This document shows, piece by piece, positions 18,854 through 27,383 of a stretch of DNA of 64,000 nucleotides (its first letter is position 1; every line of letters starts with the position of its first letter). Origin of the DNA: Allomuricauda sp. M10 (GTDB lineage Bacteria > Bacteroidota > Bacteroidia > Flavobacteriales > Flavobacteriaceae). The notes beneath the pieces are model-generated. The model saw only the letters and a program-made list of their open reading frames with translations. It was not told where the DNA came from and did no database searches. The translations under genes and the position numbers were made by a program. The DNA lies in the NCBI RefSeq assembly GCF_020782875.1, contig NZ_JAJGBN010000001.1:1029095-1093094 (forward strand). The letters are read 5' to 3'.

Positions 18854-20116
18854 TTAATTGAACAATGATAATTGTGCACTGTATTGGTTCCGAAACTTGC
18901 CAGACGAAGTCTGCAAGATCATCCCCTTGATTTTCTCCGCATCCAAGTCGCGACGCTCCCAATGACGGGAATCGCACACCATAAAATATTGGGCACGGTT
19001 GAGGGCCACCCCGATTTTCTTGAGATGGTCCCAGTTCAATCTTCTAAATTTTCGGGAGTCCATGATTTTTTGAACGGACTGCATCCCTATCCCCGGAATA
19101 CGAGCCAAAAGACGTTTGTCCGCCGTGTTCACATCCACTGGAAAATGGTGTAGGTTGCGCAATGCCCATGAAAGTTTGGGGTCCACCTCCATATCCAGGT
19201 TGGGATGCTCATGGTTCAAAATTTCGTTCACGGCAAAACCATAAAAGCGCAACAACCAATCGGTTTGGTACAATCGATTTTCCCGTAACATGGGAACCTG
19301 CGAGCCAATGGCCGGCAAACGGGCATCATCAGCAACAGGCACGTAACCAGAATAATACACCCTTCGCATTTGGTAGGTTTTATAATAATAGGTGGCGGAG
19401 TACATGATATCCTTGTCCGTTTCCCCGGAAGCGCCCACGATCATTTGGGTGCTTTGTCCGGCAGGGGCATATTTAGGTGTGCTCTTGATGATTTTTCGTT
19501 CCGCCTGGTACCGCACGATTTCATTTTTCACCTTCAACATGGGTTTGGTAAAGTCCTCGTGCTTTTTCTCGGGAGCTAATAGTTTCAGTCCGGATATAGT
19601 GGGTACCTCAATGTTCACGGAAAGTCGGTCTGCGTATAATCCGGCTTCAAACATGAGTTCGTCACTTGCCCCTGGAATGGATTTCAAATGAATGTACCCG
19701 TTGAAATTTTCCTCTTCCCTTAGTTTCTTCGCGACGGCAACCAAGCGTTCCATGGTGTAATCCGCATTTTTAAAGATGCCGGAACTCAAAAACAATCCTT
19801 CAATATAATTTCTTCTGTAAAAGTTGATGGTCAAATCTACCACCTCCTGAATCTTAAAAGCGGCCCTTTGAATATCATTGCTCTTGCGGGTAACACAATA
19901 CGCACAATCATAAATACAATGATTGGTCAACAGGATTTTCAACAGGGAGATACAGCGCCCGTCCTCGGTGTAGCTATGGCAAATACCCATTTTGGAAGCA
20001 TTGCCCAACCCCTTTGTTTTGTTGGTTCGGTCACTTCCGCTACTGGCGCAGGAAACATCGTATTTTGCCGCATCGGCCAGTATGTTCAATTTTTCGCGTA
20101 CTCTATCAAAGTCCAT
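18854..20116 (-). CDS. TIGR03916 family putative DNA modification/repair radical SAM protein
   Basis: 420 residues. The radical-SAM cluster motif is C-x3-C-x2-C at Cys67, Cys71 and Cys74 (CIYDCAYC). The C-terminal part from about 330 has a helix-hairpin-helix pattern (VDVNTADKRLLARIPGIG), which usually binds DNA non-specifically, supporting action on DNA. The reaction is unknown; family pairing with uracil-glycosylase-like domains suggests base repair or modification. I chose ATG 20116 (MDFDRVREKL) over the upstream TTG at 20134. The -7 box TATTTTTG (20143-20136) and several palindromes precede it, so it should be controlled by the divergent LexA-like repressor. Confidence 0.93.
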   Translation of the reverse strand: MDFDRVREKLNILADAAKYDVSCASSGSDRTNKTKGLGNASKMGICHSYTEDGRCISLLKILLTNHCIYDCAYCVTRKSNDIQRAAFKIQEVVDLTINFYRRNYIEGLFLSSGIFKNADYTMERLVAVAKKLREEENFNGYIHLKSIPGASDELMFEAGLYADRLSVNIEVPTISGLKLLAPEKKHEDFTKPMLKVKNEIVRYQAERKIIKSTPKYAPAGQSTQMIVGASGETDKDIMYSATYYYKTYQMRRVYYSGYVPVADDARLPAIGSQVPMLRENRLYQTDWLLRFYGFAVNEILNHEHPNLDMEVDPKLSWALRNLHHFPVDVNTADKRLLARIPGIGMQSVQKIMDSRKFRRLNWDHLKKIGVALNRAQYFMVCDSRHWERRDLDAEKIKGMILQTSSGKFRNQYSAQLSLFN

Positions 20117-20121
20117 AACTC

Positions 20122-20197
20122 GGAAATATTCCAATCAAAAATATGGAAATAATCCAATAAATGGAAATAATCCATAAAAAGTTTTGGAAATAATCCA
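20122..20197. promoter_or_regulatory. Operator array of GGAAATAATCC palindromes
   Basis: Three exact copies of the dyad TGGAAATAATCCA at 20144-20156, 20162-20174 and 20185-20197, and a related perfect palindrome GGAAATATTCC at 20122-20132. Start-to-start spacing of the exact copies is 18 and 23 bp. They fill the gap between the radical SAM start and the LexA-like gene. The first overlaps the expected minus-strand transcription start; the last lies between the -33 and -7 elements of the plus-strand promoter. Best read as binding sites for the neighbouring repressor; this is inference from position and symmetry. Confidence 0.8.
20136..20143 (-). promoter_or_regulatory. -7 element TATTTTTG for the radical SAM gene
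   Basis: Matches the Bacteroidota -7 consensus TAnnTTTG on the minus strand, 20 bp before ATG 20116. A matching -33 TTG at the usual distance is not clear. It sits directly beside the 20144 palindrome. Confidence 0.5.
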
Positions 20198-20212
20198 AAT
20201 TGGTTATATTTG
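20184..20212 (+). promoter_or_regulatory. Promoter TTG-N18-TATATTTG of the LexA-like gene
   Basis: TTG at 20184-20186 and TATATTTG at 20205-20212 with an 18-bp spacer match the Bacteroidota sigma-A promoter. The 20185-20197 palindrome is in the spacer, so bound repressor would block it: negative autoregulation. Confidence 0.7.
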
Positions 20213-20221
20213 GAAAGCGAT

Positions 20222-20294
20222 GTCAGGTCGAGCACAGTCGAGACCTAATGTAAGATGAAGGTCAATAACTTCTCGACTGCGCTCGAAGTGACAC
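20222..20294. repeat. REP-like hairpins in the leader of the LexA-like gene
   Basis: GGTCGAGCACAGTCGAGACC and, further on, CTTCTCGACTGCGCTCGAAG are dyad sequences of the GTCGAG type found as dispersed repeats in Bacteroidota. They lie in the presumed 5' leader between the promoter at 20205 and the ATG at 20307 and would form stems in the mRNA. Confidence 0.6.
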
Positions 20295-20306
20295 AAAAAT
20301 GCAGAA

Positions 20307-21059
20307 ATGGAAAATGAACTGACATTAAAACGCTTTACCGATATCCGACGCGAGTTGGGCTATACCCAAGCGGAGTTTGCCGATTTGTTGGGGGTGAAGA
20401 ACACCACCGCCGATATTGAACGGGGTAGAACCAAACTTTCTGGAAAAGTGGTCTCCGAACTTTTAAAACAATTCAAAATCAATCCGCTGTGGTTGTTCGG
20501 GGAAAGTGATCAAAAACATTTGGATACGTCCAAGACCAGTGTAATCCCCAAAGTGGTCACCGTGGACAATTCCGATAATGACAACATGGTCTTGGTGAAT
20601 GCCAAGGCAGCTGCAGGGTATCCCCAAAATATTTCAGATACCAGTTGGTACCGACAACTTCCGGCCTTTGATCTTCCCATTCCAGAATTCCGCAATGCGA
20701 CATACCGAGGTTTTCAAGTGGAAGGAGACAGTATGCTGCCCAATTTAAGACCCAATGATTGGGTGTTGGCCCGGGCCGTTGAGCATATTGACCATGTGAG
20801 CCCCAATAAAATGTATGTAGTGGTTTTACAGGATTCCGTTATGGTGAAAAAGATTGAGCGGAAGCCCAATTCCAACAACATTACGTTGGTGTCCTTGAAT
20901 GAGATTTATCCTCCTTACGAGATCAAGCCCTTCCAGATTCAGGAAATTTGGGAAGTGAGCAGCAAGCTTACTTTTAATATTGATGCAACCACTGAAACTG
21001 GTTTGTTGAAACAGTTGCAACAATCCATGGAGGAATTGAAACGGCAGATTACTGGATAA
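20307..21059 (+). CDS. XRE-S24 (LexA/CI-like) self-cleaving repressor
   Basis: 250 residues. An N-terminal XRE helix-turn-helix (about 7-60, with ELGYTQAEFADLLGVKNTT) is joined to an S24 peptidase domain. All autocleavage parts are present: Ala-Gly at 103-104 (AKAAAGY), nucleophile Ser142 in VEGDSM and general-base Lys181 in VMVKK. The family cleaves itself when RecA is activated on damaged DNA, so genes it represses become damage-inducible. The divergent partner is the radical SAM DNA-repair gene and the intergenic dyads are its likely sites. A C-terminal tail of about 30 residues after 215 looks helical. It differs from LexA in having an XRE rather than a winged-helix domain. Confidence 0.9.
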   Translation: MENELTLKRFTDIRRELGYTQAEFADLLGVKNTTADIERGRTKLSGKVVSELLKQFKINPLWLFGESDQKHLDTSKTSVIPKVVTVDNSDNDNMVLVNAKAAAGYPQNISDTSWYRQLPAFDLPIPEFRNATYRGFQVEGDSMLPNLRPNDWVLARAVEHIDHVSPNKMYVVVLQDSVMVKKIERKPNSNNITLVSLNEIYPPYEIKPFQIQEIWEVSSKLTFNIDATTETGLLKQLQQSMEELKRQITG

Positions 21060-21063
21060 CGAT

Positions 21064-22059
21064 TCAAAATCCGTTCCCCACTGTTTTGGTCTGGATTCGC
21101 ATCAAGAAATTGTGGGCGGTCAGATAAAGGACTGAACCATCATTACCCCAAGCGCAGTTGGCCGTCCGTTGTCCTGTTTCAATTCGTCCCAAAAGCTTTC
21201 CTTTGGGGGTAATGATCAGAAGGCCACCGGGTCCCGTGGAAAAAATGGTCCCATCCTTGGCGACCTTAATGCCATCCAAAGAACCTACCAAACCTTCTTT
21301 TCGCAGTGCAGAGGCATCAAAGAATATAGTGCCTGCATCTAATGAACCATCATCTTTAATGTTGTAAGCCATGATATAGGGAGCATTGTTGTCGGATTGA
21401 TTCACATAGAGTATTTTTTCGTCAGGGGACAGCGCAAGTCCATTTGGACGTGAAAGATTGCCTACAACCAAATCAACCTTGCCATCAACATTTATTTTAT
21501 AGACGCCAAATACATCCATTTCGCGCGTTTCGGAATTTTCAAGCTCTGGAAGGCCATAAGGTGGATCTGTAAAATAATACACCCCGTTGGAGGCCTGTAC
21601 AATATCGTTGGGACTATTGAAACGCTTGCCGTTCCATGTATCTGCAATAGTCATTTTTCCGCCGATGGAAAGCGGCATCCGCGATATTCTTCGGTCACCG
21701 TGTTCACAGGCCACCAGTTCCCCGTTGTTATTGATGATAAGGCCATTGCTGCCGGGTTCCTTACTGTATGGGAGTATTCCTGTGTAGCCGGAAGGTTTTA
21801 AAAATGGTGTGACCCATTCGTTTTCTGCCCATTTAAAAATAGTATTTTGCGGAGCGTCCGAAAATAGGAGGAACCCACCTTCTTTCACCCAAACGGGACC
21901 TTCGGACCATATAAAACCTTCGGCGAGCAATTCTATTTTGGCATCTTTATCCATGTAGTCATAAAATGCATCATCCAAAGCCACTAGCTTACCCGTTGTT
22001 TTCTGTTGGGCGGTACATGCTAAGCCAATACTTAATAATAGAAGGGTTAATTTTTTCAT
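21064..22059 (-). CDS. SMP-30/gluconolactonase family protein
   Basis: 331 residues with a short signal peptide (possible lipidation at Cys15 in the stretch IGLACTAQQ). A six-bladed beta-propeller is expected: repeats such as EGPVWVKEGGFLLFSDAPQ, FNSPNDIVQASNGVYYFTDP and RPNGLALSPDEKILYVNQSD carry the conserved Glu, Asn and Asp metal ligands of SMP-30/gluconolactonase proteins. It would hydrolyse a sugar lactone or similar ester in the periplasm. It is last in the acpH/ggt/ATP-grasp run, 36 bp after the previous stop, so co-transcription is likely. Substrate is not deducible. Confidence 0.85.
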   Translation of the reverse strand: MKKLTLLLLSIGLACTAQQKTTGKLVALDDAFYDYMDKDAKIELLAEGFIWSEGPVWVKEGGFLLFSDAPQNTIFKWAENEWVTPFLKPSGYTGILPYSKEPGSNGLIINNNGELVACEHGDRRISRMPLSIGGKMTIADTWNGKRFNSPNDIVQASNGVYYFTDPPYGLPELENSETREMDVFGVYKINVDGKVDLVVGNLSRPNGLALSPDEKILYVNQSDNNAPYIMAYNIKDDGSLDAGTIFFDASALRKEGLVGSLDGIKVAKDGTIFSTGPGGLLIITPKGKLLGRIETGQRTANCAWGNDGSVLYLTAHNFLMRIQTKTVGNGF

Positions 22060-22095
22060 TTTGAATCAGTTATAATTTTAGAGACACTCAAACGA

Positions 22096-23022
22096 CTAGA
22101 TTTGATTAGACAAACAAGTATCCTTTATGGCTCTGGCCAGCTTTTTCGCGGCTGACGGATTACGTCGGAACCACAGCTCAGGCTCAAAAATCTCCAATTC
22201 GGCCAAGGCCCAATTCCCATCGTTGTCCTTGAACATATCCACTCGTGCATAAACCGGAAGTTCCGGAGCAGCATTTACCACTTTTTGGGCAAACGCAATC
22301 TGATCTTCTGAAGGGTGGTATTCATGTACACTGCCCCCAAAATCATCCTGCACCCGAAAATCCCCTGGCTTGGCAATTTTAAGCACGGCATGGGTGAATT
22401 CCCCATTGAACAACATCATCGAAATTTCCCCTTCGGAAACAATGTTTTCCTGAAACTCTTGGAGTATCATGGCCTCTTGGGAAATCAATTGTTGAAAGAT
22501 TGTTTCATGATCAGCAATCGCCTCCTTTTTGATTTTGTAGGTGTGTCTAGCTGCACCGGACACACATGGTTTTACCACGAAAGTATCTTTTCTAAATCCA
22601 AAACGGTCCGTGGCTTCGGAGAAAGCGTTATGTAAAGTTGTTTGGGTTCCTTTTTCCACAAAAAAGGTCTTGGGAATGGTCACGCCCGCTTCCGAGAGAT
22701 CTTTTAGATAGTGCTTGTCAATGTTCCAATCAATCAACTTTTTGGAATTGATAAATTGAGTCTGTTGACTTGCGGTTCTGAACCATTTTGAAAATTCTTC
22801 GAACCGATCAAAATAATCCCAAGTGGTTCGGAACACGGCCAATTTGGTACTGGACCAATCAAATGCTGCATCGTCCCAAGAAACACGGGTCACCTTCAAT
22901 CCTTCTTCTTGCAAGGCTTCAACAACTAAGCGGTCTTCCAATAGTACATTTTCCACGTAGGGTGTGCGTTTTTCTGGGGCTACGTACCTGTGGTCCGTCA
23001 GTACAACAACATCAAACTGCAT
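22096..23022 (-). CDS. ATP-grasp domain protein, glutathione-synthetase-like
   Basis: 308 residues of cytoplasmic ATP-grasp fold. FVVKPCVSGAARHTYKI (ATP-binding strand and loop), ILQEFQENIVSEGEISMMLF and the metal-binding DMFKDNDGNWALAELEIFEP block agree with RimK/GshB-related enzymes that join a carboxylate to an amine with ATP. The start begins FDVVVLTDHRYV. It starts 10 bp after ggt ends, so it is likely in the same transcript. Together with gamma-glutamyltransferase it suggests handling of a gamma-glutamyl or related peptide; the actual ligand is unknown. Confidence 0.85.
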   Translation of the reverse strand: MQFDVVVLTDHRYVAPEKRTPYVENVLLEDRLVVEALQEEGLKVTRVSWDDAAFDWSSTKLAVFRTTWDYFDRFEEFSKWFRTASQQTQFINSKKLIDWNIDKHYLKDLSEAGVTIPKTFFVEKGTQTTLHNAFSEATDRFGFRKDTFVVKPCVSGAARHTYKIKKEAIADHETIFQQLISQEAMILQEFQENIVSEGEISMMLFNGEFTHAVLKIAKPGDFRVQDDFGGSVHEYHPSEDQIAFAQKVVNAAPELPVYARVDMFKDNDGNWALAELEIFEPELWFRRNPSAAKKLARAIKDTCLSNQI

Positions 23023-23032
23023 TCAATGGAAT

Positions 23033-24715
23033 TTAAAATCCGACCGCTTTGTCATCACCTCGTTTGTCCGCGCCACCTTCCAGTTTACCATCGGGCAATA
23101 CGCGGATGGCATCCACTTTACCAATAATAGGGGTGCGTTCCTCGTTGATGATGTATCCTTTGGATTTCAACTCATTGATCAATTCCTCGGAAAAACCTTC
23201 GGGTTCAAAAATGACCATGTCGGGCAACCATTGGTGATGGAACCTTGGTGCATTGACCGCCTCCTGCATACTCAAATTGAATTCATACACATTCATAATG
23301 GTCTGGGCTACAGCAGTGATGATAGTGGAACCGCCTGGAGTACCCACAACCATATACAATTTACCATCTTTTTCCACAATGGTGGGTGTCATACTGCTCA
23401 ACATTCGTTTTTCAGGAGCGATGCTGTTGGCTTCGGCCCCTACTAATCCGAACATGTTGGGGACACCGGGTTTGGAGCTAAAATCGTCCATTTCATTGTT
23501 CAAAAAGAAGCCAAGTTCATCGCAGTACAACTTGGAACCATAACCACCATTCAGTGTGGTTGTGGCCGAAATGGCATTGCCTTCACTATCCACAATGGAG
23601 TAGTGGGTAGTTTCGGAACTTTCGATGATTTCCACTTCACCGTGACTTACATCAGAAGACAACGTGGCTTTATCAAAAGAGAAATTGGCCATGCGTTCCT
23701 TTAAATAATCATCGCTTAGAAGCACATCGTAGGGAATGTCGACAAAGTCGGGGTCTCCCAAAAAGTAATTCCGATCCGCATAGGCACGACGGGAAGCTTC
23801 CGTGAACAATTGAATGGTTTGGGCTGAATTATGTCCAAATTTGGACACCTTGTAAGGCTCCATCATCTTGAAAATTTGGTTGATGGTGACCCCGCCACTA
23901 CTGGGAGGACTCATGGAAATCACATGAAGGTCCCTATAATCGAATTCAACAGGATCCCGCCATTTGGCCTCATATTTGGCCAGGTCTTCTTCGGTGATGA
24001 AACCTCCTTTTTCCTGCACAAAGGCGGCCAGTTTTTGGGCCACTTCACCTTTATAAAAACCATCACGACCTTTTTCCATGATGATTTCCAAGGTTTTGGC
24101 CAGTTCAGGATATTTAATGGTGTCACCTGCCTTAAACGGTTGTGCGAATTTGGTGCTATCACCATTGGCCTCAATAAAACGCTCACGGGTACCTTCCAAT
24201 CGTTGGGCCTGTTTTTCAGTGACCACGACGCCTCGTTTGGCCAAGGCAATAATGGGTTTCATGATTTCGGAAAGGGGAAGGGAACCAAATTTTTTGTGCA
24301 CTTCCATAACTCCGGCCACGGTACCGGGGACTCCCGCAGAAGTGGCACCTGATGTGCTCATTCCGGGAATAACATTACCCAAGGAATCCAGGTACATGTC
24401 TTTATGGGCCGCCAATGGAGCTTTTTCCCTATAATCGATTCCTCCAACTTCTCCATTGTTTTTACGGTAGACCATAAATCCACCTCCGCCTAAATTCCCG
24501 GCAAAGGGGTAGGCCACGGCCAAGGCGAGTTCGGTAGCCACCATGGCATCAAATACATTGCCACCTTTTTCCATGATCTCCACTCCAATTTTGGAGGCTT
24601 CTTCACGGGCCGAAACCACCATTGCCTTTTCGGCGACCAGTCCGGTTGGGGTTGCCGGTTGTTGTTTGCAATTGATAAAAAAGATGAGGGGGAGCAGGAG
24701 TATCAGTCTTCGCAT
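23033..24715 (-). CDS. ggt: Gamma-glutamyltransferase
   Basis: An Ntn-hydrolase of 560 residues that autocleaves to two subunits and removes gamma-glutamyl groups from glutathione and similar compounds. Autocleavage and nucleophile Thr370 lie in ESSETTHYSIVDSEGN; later GGYGSKL and SMTPTIV blocks match the small subunit. The N-terminus MRRLILLLPLIFFINC suggests a lipoprotein signal with Cys16, although the lipobox is not perfect, so periplasmic or membrane-anchored location. It overlaps the end of acpH by 13 bp and precedes the ATP-grasp gene. Confidence 0.93.
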   Translation of the reverse strand: MRRLILLLPLIFFINCKQQPATPTGLVAEKAMVVSAREEASKIGVEIMEKGGNVFDAMVATELALAVAYPFAGNLGGGGFMVYRKNNGEVGGIDYREKAPLAAHKDMYLDSLGNVIPGMSTSGATSAGVPGTVAGVMEVHKKFGSLPLSEIMKPIIALAKRGVVVTEKQAQRLEGTRERFIEANGDSTKFAQPFKAGDTIKYPELAKTLEIIMEKGRDGFYKGEVAQKLAAFVQEKGGFITEEDLAKYEAKWRDPVEFDYRDLHVISMSPPSSGGVTINQIFKMMEPYKVSKFGHNSAQTIQLFTEASRRAYADRNYFLGDPDFVDIPYDVLLSDDYLKERMANFSFDKATLSSDVSHGEVEIIESSETTHYSIVDSEGNAISATTTLNGGYGSKLYCDELGFFLNNEMDDFSSKPGVPNMFGLVGAEANSIAPEKRMLSSMTPTIVEKDGKLYMVVGTPGGSTIITAVAQTIMNVYEFNLSMQEAVNAPRFHHQWLPDMVIFEPEGFSEELINELKSKGYIINEERTPIIGKVDAIRVLPDGKLEGGADKRGDDKAVGF

Positions 24716-25296
24716 AGGGAAATAAATTTTTGTCGGGAAAAGGTAATCAATTCTTCAAAAAAAGCGGTGAATTCGTTTTCAAAATCCGAGTAATGCTCTT
24801 CGAGGTCCAAAATGGCAAAATTCATCTTGGATTTGTTCTGTGTACGGCGGTTCATACCGTTCAGTACTCGGTCAATACCCGTTAAATTGGCATAATTGAG
24901 CAGCCAGTTATCCGTAATCATATAGGGCATCATCCGCTTGGTGGGCAAGGGGAGAATATCATAGTTGTCCTCTAGTAGGTCATAAAAGCTTTCCACATAC
25001 CCATCCAAGGGAACATTGGAATAGTCGGTCCAATTTTTGGCCAGGAAATGGTCATAAAAGATATCTACAATTACCCGACTGTAATGACTGTAATTTTTAT
25101 GGAGCCGTTTACTACTTTGTCTTGCAATGGGATGTGCATCGGTAAAGGTGTCTATTTCACGGTGGAGCAAGATGCCTTTCTGGATTTTTTCAGGGAAATG
25201 TTTGTACTTGTTGCCACGGATATGATCAGCAAAAAAGTTGCCCAAGGTAATTTCCTTGTCATCGAAAGACAGATAGATATGGGCCAAGAAATTCAT
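24703..25296 (-). CDS. acpH: ACP phosphodiesterase (DUF479)
   Basis: A 197-residue enzyme that removes the 4'-phosphopantetheine prosthetic group from acyl carrier protein. The family core is visible as MNFLAHIYLSF, GNFFADHIRG and HREIDTFTDAHP, whose histidines and aspartates form an HD-like metal site. It starts this minus-strand run; ggt begins within its final codons (13-bp overlap), implying translational coupling. There is no ACP gene beside it. Confidence 0.88.
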   Translation of the reverse strand: MNFLAHIYLSFDDKEITLGNFFADHIRGNKYKHFPEKIQKGILLHREIDTFTDAHPIARQSSKRLHKNYSHYSRVIVDIFYDHFLAKNWTDYSNVPLDGYVESFYDLLEDNYDILPLPTKRMMPYMITDNWLLNYANLTGIDRVLNGMNRRTQNKSKMNFAILDLEEHYSDFENEFTAFFEELITFSRQKFISLCED

Positions 25297-25359
25297 CGGG
25301 GCAAAAATCTTTTATGTCGAAATTTACAAATTCAAAACTAGGGTTAAGGCATAGCCTTT

Positions 25360-25367
25360 TATATTTG
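25360..25367 (+). promoter_or_regulatory. -7 element TATATTTG for glmM
   Basis: An exact TAnnTTTG match 20 bp before the glmM ATG. The -33 element is not obvious. Confidence 0.5.
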
Positions 25368-25387
25368 CAAAAACTTTTTTAACAATT

Positions 25388-26779
25388 ATGACACTGATAA
25401 AATCAATTTCTGGAATACGAGGAACCATAGGAGGTAAGACCAATGACAACCTGACACCGTTGGATGCCGTTAAGTTTGCGGCCGCTTATGGCTCTTGGTT
25501 GAAGGACTATTCCAAAAAGGAGAAATTGATGGTCGTCATTGGAAGGGATGCCCGGCTTTCGGGTGAAATGATCCAAAATTTGGTGGTTTCTACCTTGGTT
25601 GGATTGGGTATCGATGTCATTGATTTGGGATTGTCCACCACCCCGACCGTTGAAATTGCCGTTCCTTTGGAAAAAGCGGACGGCGGTATCATTTTAACGG
25701 CCAGTCATAACCCCAAACAATGGAATGCCCTGAAATTGTTGAATGAGAAAGGTGAATTCTTGGATGCTGAACAAGGTGCCAAAATTTTGGAATTGGCTGA
25801 AAAAGAGGGTTTTGAGTTTGCCGAAGTGGATGATTTGGGAGAGATCATTAAGAACGACTCCTATATCGATATCCATATTGATGAAGTATTGGAATTGCCA
25901 TTGGTAGATGCTGAAACCATCAAAAAAGCTGGTTTTAAAGTAGTTGTGGACGGAGTGAATTCCACAGGAGGTATTGCCATCCCGAAATTGCTTCATGAAC
26001 TGGGTGTGGAAGTGGTGAAATTGTACTGTGAACCCAACGGGCATTTTCCACATAACCCAGAACCGTTGAAAGAACATTTGGGGGATATCTGTAAAAAAGT
26101 GGTTGAGGAAGAGGCCGATTTTGGAATCGTTGTCGATCCCGATGTAGACCGATTGGCCTTTATCAGTAATGATGGGGAAATGTTCGGCGAGGAATATACG
26201 TTGGTAGCTTGTGCCGATTATGTTTTGGGCAAGACCAAGGGCAATACAGTATCCAACTTATCATCATCCAGAGCGTTAAGGGATGTTACCCAAAAACACG
26301 GTGGAACATATGAAGCTGCAGCCGTTGGAGAAGTGAACGTAGTGACCAAAATGAAGGTCAACAATGCTATCATCGGTGGTGAGGGTAATGGAGGTATCAT
26401 TTATCCTGAAAGCCATTATGGTAGGGATGCTTTGGTAGGTACCGCTTTGTTTTTGATGTTGATGGCAGAAAGGGGAGGGACCGTTGCGGAACTACGGGCC
26501 AGTTACCCAAGCTATTTCATGAGCAAAAAGAAAATTGAGCTCACTCCCGAGCTTGATGTGGATGCCTTGCTAGAGGCCATGTACCATAAATACAAGGATG
26601 AAGAGGTTTCAACCATTGACGGGGTAAAAATCGACTTTGCTGAAAACTGGGTACATTTGAGGAAATCCAATACGGAACCTATTATCCGGATTTATACTGA
26701 GGCAAAATCCCAAAAGGAGGCCGATGCCCTTGCAGATAGGATTATATTGGAAATCAAGGAAGTAGCAGGATTGGCTTAA
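25388..26779 (+). CDS. glmM: Phosphoglucosamine mutase
   Basis: Converts glucosamine-6-phosphate to glucosamine-1-phosphate for peptidoglycan and lipid A precursors; cytoplasmic. 463 residues with the phosphoserine loop TASHNP (Ser106), metal-binding DPDVDRLAF near 250, sugar-binding GEGNGGIIYP, and phosphate-binding RKSNTEPIIRIYTEA at the C-terminus, the four motifs of the alpha-D-phosphohexomutase family. A phosphomannomutase specificity cannot be excluded by sequence. Its stop overlaps that of the convergent gene by 4 bp. Confidence 0.9.
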   Translation: MTLIKSISGIRGTIGGKTNDNLTPLDAVKFAAAYGSWLKDYSKKEKLMVVIGRDARLSGEMIQNLVVSTLVGLGIDVIDLGLSTTPTVEIAVPLEKADGGIILTASHNPKQWNALKLLNEKGEFLDAEQGAKILELAEKEGFEFAEVDDLGEIIKNDSYIDIHIDEVLELPLVDAETIKKAGFKVVVDGVNSTGGIAIPKLLHELGVEVVKLYCEPNGHFPHNPEPLKEHLGDICKKVVEEEADFGIVVDPDVDRLAFISNDGEMFGEEYTLVACADYVLGKTKGNTVSNLSSSRALRDVTQKHGGTYEAAAVGEVNVVTKMKVNNAIIGGEGNGGIIYPESHYGRDALVGTALFLMLMAERGGTVAELRASYPSYFMSKKKIELTPELDVDALLEAMYHKYKDEEVSTIDGVKIDFAENWVHLRKSNTEPIIRIYTEAKSQKEADALADRIILEIKEVAGLA

Positions 26780-27306
26780 AGCTTATAAATGATTTCGCAC
26801 TTGTTGAAATCATCTTTGGAAATATCGGTGCGTTTGTCAGAATCCATCCAAATTCTCCACGTGCCGTTTTCTTTTCGTAAGCCAACATTAAAGTATCCAT
26901 ACCCGCGAACAACAAGCGAGGTATCACCCTTGTTTTGGGAGCTCAACTGGTAATAACCTGATTGGAAAGCAACATCTTCCGTTTCGTTGATGGCTGTGTT
27001 TAGAATCGCAAAGGCAATTCCTAATGTATTGCCTCGGTCTCTTACCGACTCCAAGAATCCACCAAAATTTTCAAGGTAATCTTTCCCTGTTTCAATTTTG
27101 TTTTGATCCACCATGTGCCGAACAATATCTATCGTGTGAATGGATTTTATTTTTTCGGAATCCAGTTGGTCGTATGCTTCCATAAAAGGAGTCCAAACAT
27201 CCTTTTTAATGTTTTCCAAAACTTCATTAGATACTGTTACATGACTTTCCTGTGCAGAGCAAATCCCAAGGCAGAGGAAAAATAGGAATACTAAGGAATT
27301 TTTCAT
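26776..27306 (-). CDS. Secreted NTF2/SnoaL-like protein
   Basis: 176 residues with a signal peptide ending at CSAQ (about 18-20), so periplasmic. The mature part has an N-terminal helix with FMEAYDQLDSEKIKSIHT, then beta strands YYQLSSQ, VVRGYGYFNVGLRKENGTWRIWMDSD, the cone-shaped NTF2-like layout of DUF4440/SnoaL-like proteins. No catalytic set is clear; such proteins bind small hydrophobic ligands or act as enzymes. Monocistronic and convergent with glmM. Confidence 0.72.
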   Translation of the reverse strand: MKNSLVFLFFLCLGICSAQESHVTVSNEVLENIKKDVWTPFMEAYDQLDSEKIKSIHTIDIVRHMVDQNKIETGKDYLENFGGFLESVRDRGNTLGIAFAILNTAINETEDVAFQSGYYQLSSQNKGDTSLVVRGYGYFNVGLRKENGTWRIWMDSDKRTDISKDDFNKCEIIYKL

Positions 27307-27383
27307 GGTTTCATGGGTTGATGAGCACCAATATTATTAAAGTCTTTGGAACTAACGGCCTTGTTTAGGAAAGAATTGGGATA

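Noticed and set aside
20307..21059. Prophage repressor with prophage remains
   Set aside because: The S24 protein could be of phage type, but no integrase, Cro, terminase or structural genes are near.
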